The notes below the pieces were generated by a model that was given only the letters and a program-made list of their open reading frames with translations, did not search any database and was not told where the DNA came from. The position numbers were made by a program, and so were the translations under genes. From Drosophila pseudoobscura (lineage: Eukaryota; Arthropoda; Insecta; Diptera; Drosophilidae): a stretch of DNA of 64,000 bases. Below are positions 60,954 to 64,000 of this stretch, one piece after another. Where the stretch lies: NCBI RefSeq assembly GCF_009870125.1, contig NC_046679.1, positions 4,092,001 through 4,156,000 of the forward strand, given 5' to 3'. Positions within the stretch are counted from its first letter, which is position 1; every line of letters begins with the position of its first letter.

Positions 60954-63900
60954 CTAACAGAGACCTTAGGAAAAGGCCGCCGCCAACCGGGACAGCGGTG
61001 AAAATACTGGACGGACATGGACGGCATGGCTAAAAACGAAATGGTATATTTGTCATATCACACGGGGTGTGTGCTGCTGCAGGAGCAAGAGCAGGCGTTG
61101 CCACTTTCAAATTCCTCATTAGATCGGCTAATTATCGTGTGCCCCATGGAGGTGTGCCCCGATTTTCGCTCCCCACCAAATTGCTGCCTCATGGCAGCAG
61201 CCCCATAATTGCAGCCTCCATGGGGTCTGCCTGGTCTGCCTGCCTGGGCAATTTTCAACTTATCGAGGTTATCCTCCGCTGCACAGCGATCACTTGACCA
61301 GAAACAGCACCAGTTGAACTTCTGCTCCCACACGACGCTTGCGGATCATAGATGTGGCCCATGGCTGTTGCCGTTTCCAGAGATGCTGCCGCTGTCCTCA
61401 ATTCTATTCGGTTGGGGTACGTGCAGGTTCACGACCCACATAGCCCCTCCTCTGTGGCTCTCTCCTTTCAAGCTTTCTTGAATGATTTCAGCATTTTCCA
61501 GGCATTTGCCGGCATCTATTGACATTAATCATTGGCAGACTCTTGTAAAAATTTGCAAGTACAAGTCAGGTACTTCTGGGAAATGATTGGCTTTCGGCAT
61601 GCTTTTTTATGGCAGCTTTATGAACAGTCGTCGACTAACATAAAGGAATTCTCTCTTTTCGATTTGTTCCCCCCCATGTTTGCTGGTGGGGCATCCCAGG
61701 GAATGAATGCAGGAATGGATACTGGGTACTGGGACTGCTCGTTCTTGTGTGGGTCCCAACTCAATCATTTGGCGCTAGACCGGAAGGAAGCAGACGCCAT
61801 TTAGCTGTTGTTTTTGTTGCACTTTTGTTGTCTGCGCCATTTTTGTTGGGTGTCTCTTTTTGTACAAGTCTGCGCATTGTCAGCCATTGTCCCAGGAGTT
61901 CAAGTGAAAGTTTTCCAAGGCAACGCTTTATAGAACGAACGAACGTAAAGCGTAACTCTAACGTTGCCTAATTGGGCATAACGACCTGAACATGAAGGGG
62001 GGCGTGGACTTTGGATGTGGGCCTGGAACTGGGATTCAAGCACTTAAAGCAGTAAGCAGGCCAGATTGCAGCGCCAGCCCCAGCCCTGCTCCAAATTGCG
62101 GTATGAGTAGATCGCAACATGCCACTTAGCCTCCAACTCAAAATCGTAGGCCAAAATCAATGAAACTGAACGGATTGCAATGGCAATGGGCAATGGGGAC
62201 CTGGTTTTTGGGGTTAGAGAACAGCACACATTCCAGGCAATAGAGCAGACAGTTAGAATGTCACCCACACACACAATCAGAGGTAGAGTCAGAGTCAGAC
62301 TCAGATACAGGCACACATACTCGTACATCACCTGCAATTGCAATCTGTTAACTTGTCCAACAACAGCAGAAACTTCCACTGCCACTGCCACTGCCACTCA
62401 TAGCCAACAATTGACAATAACAAGCAGGCGGCGTCCGCCCAATTTTCAACCCAAACCAAACCGTTGGCCGACTCTTTGTGCTCCTGCTGCTGAAGTGCCT
62501 CTCTGGCCACCGCACAACAACATTGAAAGCAACAGCAACATTGGCGATAACAAGAGCGAAAGGACAGTTTGTGGGGTCGAAACAAAAGATACCCTTGAAG
62601 GTATAGAATTCATAGAACTACAAGAATATTAAACAAAAATTTGGCTTTAAAATTGGATCTTCTTTTGCCGAAACTTTAGAAACTCCTTTCAGTCACAACG
62701 TTCTATGACCGCTATATGTATAATATCTAAAACCCAATGTGAGGGCAATACATTTACAATTTTCGCAACAAGAGTTTTGAAGAGATTTCTTAGACACAGA
62801 AAGACGTTTGTCCGAATCCAGAACACACAATATAATGAACTATCATTTCATAGGGTGTTCGAACCGCAGTAACAACAACAACAGCAGCAACACAATTGGA
62901 GTTGAGTTCTTCAATTGCCCACTGTCCAAATATTGCCAGAACCCAGGAACGTTGCGCATTGTTTGCTCGTTATTATGGACGTGGCTGTTGATGTGAGCCT
63001 GGGAGCGGGAGCTGAGTTTGGGAGTGGGAATGGAACCTGGATGAGGACCACAAATCTTTTGTCTTGGCTCCGCAAAAAACAAAAAAGCTCGTAACATAAA
63101 TAAATCTCAATTAAACTGCAACCCCTTTTTCGAGGGAGGCGTTTCCCATGGCCAGGATAATAATCAATCAGCTAACAAGCGACTGTCGGTTCTACTCCTG
63201 GATTCCGTGTGGCTGGTCCCCTTCCCCTTCCCCGATCCATGATTCCCCTGTCAAAGATGTCTCTGGCAGTCACACCCCGAGTTTTCCCCGAGTTTTCGGC
63301 TGCCACTCTTTTCTATGCCACGCCATGCGGCACTTGCATGTTTATTATTTGGTTTGGCTTTTAGAAGCCGGCCCGATCCCGACTCAGAAGAGTGGGATAG
63401 GTACAGGTAGAGGGCGGAAGAGGAGGAGCAGGAGGAGGGGAGGGTATGGGCCAGGCCAAGTCGCGACGACGTCACAGTCGTTAAGCGTGACTTTTGTTGC
63501 TGTTGTTGTTTGTGGTATGCAAAATACCGACGACGGTAGAACGGAACGGGAACGTAAACAAAAAGCCGAACCTCCTCAAGACCAAGTCGAAGTCAAAGTC
63601 GAAGCCACTCCACGAACCGAACCCAAAGGCAAAGAAGAAAGAAAAGTCCCTAGAGGTGTTATGGTAACAACGAACCATGTATGCCCTATAAATGCTCGTA
63701 TACTCGAAATACAGAGGAAGTTTTACCTCAGACAAATTGATTTGATATTGGAATACATATGGATCTTCGAAGATTAAAATATATCAACTTTTCAGCGAAT
63801 CATTTTTGGTTAAATAAAGCTAAGAGCATGGCTATATATGAGGAACAAATTCCTAGATGAAATATATGAATAGATTGCTTTGATAAATCCTCGAATTGTA

Positions 63901-64000
63901 CCTTAAAAACTAGAATACAACTTTTTTATCGATTCATCTTATCATAAGAGGTAAAACTTTTGAAATCAGTTCCAATTAATAGTTTTCAATTTCAATCTTA
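60954..64000. other. Non-coding sequence, no supported gene
   Basis: No homologous coding exon is seen on either strand. There are simple repeats, such as CTGCCA near 62377-62396 and Gly/Arg-type GGAGGA near 63412-63440. The longest open frame, 63148-63777 (+), is compositionally biased and lacks domains. This may be an intron or promoter region of a gene lying to the right, perhaps the one whose tentative 3' exons are at 59583-60953. Confidence 0.5.

Noticed and set aside
63148..63777. 209-codon open frame near the right edge
   Set aside because: Strong Arg/Glu/Lys compositional bias from GA-rich repeats, no recognisable motif and poor coding character; probably fortuitous.
1..64000. CRISPR arrays, tRNA or rRNA genes, operons
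   Set aside because: No regularly spaced repeats, no cloverleaf-type sequence and no rRNA segment were seen; the genes are intron-containing and alternate in strand.

Overview
This is insect nuclear DNA, almost certainly Drosophila. It has short introns with canonical GT/AG ends, CAG/CAA (Q-rich) coding repeats, AATAAA signals and Drosophila core-promoter motifs. Every protein I recognise is most like its D. melanogaster 3R (Muller element E) counterpart. A remnant of a P-element-type THAP domain and the degree of divergence make me favour the obscura group (D. pseudoobscura, D. subobscura and relatives). That species call is inference. There are no bacterial, CRISPR or viral features.

Layout, left to right. 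1-3244 is intron upstream of the first visible Tusp exon. 3245-8074 (+) is Tusp (TULP4-like WD40/SOCS/tubby protein, 5' end outside the window). 9200-10244 (-) is a crotonase-fold protein (CG5611-like). 12033-12863 (+) is the Rho-family GTPase Mtl. 14248-31004 (-) is tau, with nine phase-consistent coding exons plus two alternative terminal exons. 32586-34927 (-) is Mlc1, with two alternative 44-nt terminal exons. 38109-51549 (+) is unc80, about 3,305 aa in 25 exons plus two candidate microexons. 51784-53019 (-) is YL-1. 54142-55453 (+) is an HSDL2-like SDR/SCP2 protein (CG5590-like). 56223-56757 (+) is an unrecognised 157-aa protein. 57220-58618 (-) is Sce/dRing. 58973-59245 (+) is a P-transposase-like THAP remnant. 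59583-60953 (-) is a tentative 3' gene end. I see no gene in 60954-64000.

Functionally this is an ordinary gene neighbourhood, not an operon. It mixes neuronal genes (unc80 for the NALCN/narrow abdomen channel, tau for microtubules, Mtl for axon and cell migration), muscle (Mlc1), chromatin (Sce in PRC1, YL-1 in SWR1/Tip60-type remodelling) and lipid metabolism (CG5590, CG5611). Exon boundaries were read by eye; I checked them by requiring reading phase to close across all exons of each gene.

The least ordinary parts are the P-element-like THAP remnant bracketed by short direct repeats, a diverged repeat present in three gene-flanking copies, alternative tau C-termini (one of which would drop the last microtubule-binding repeat), and the loss of one catalytic glutamate in the crotonase-like protein. 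I did not find convincing evidence of a wholly new biological system.
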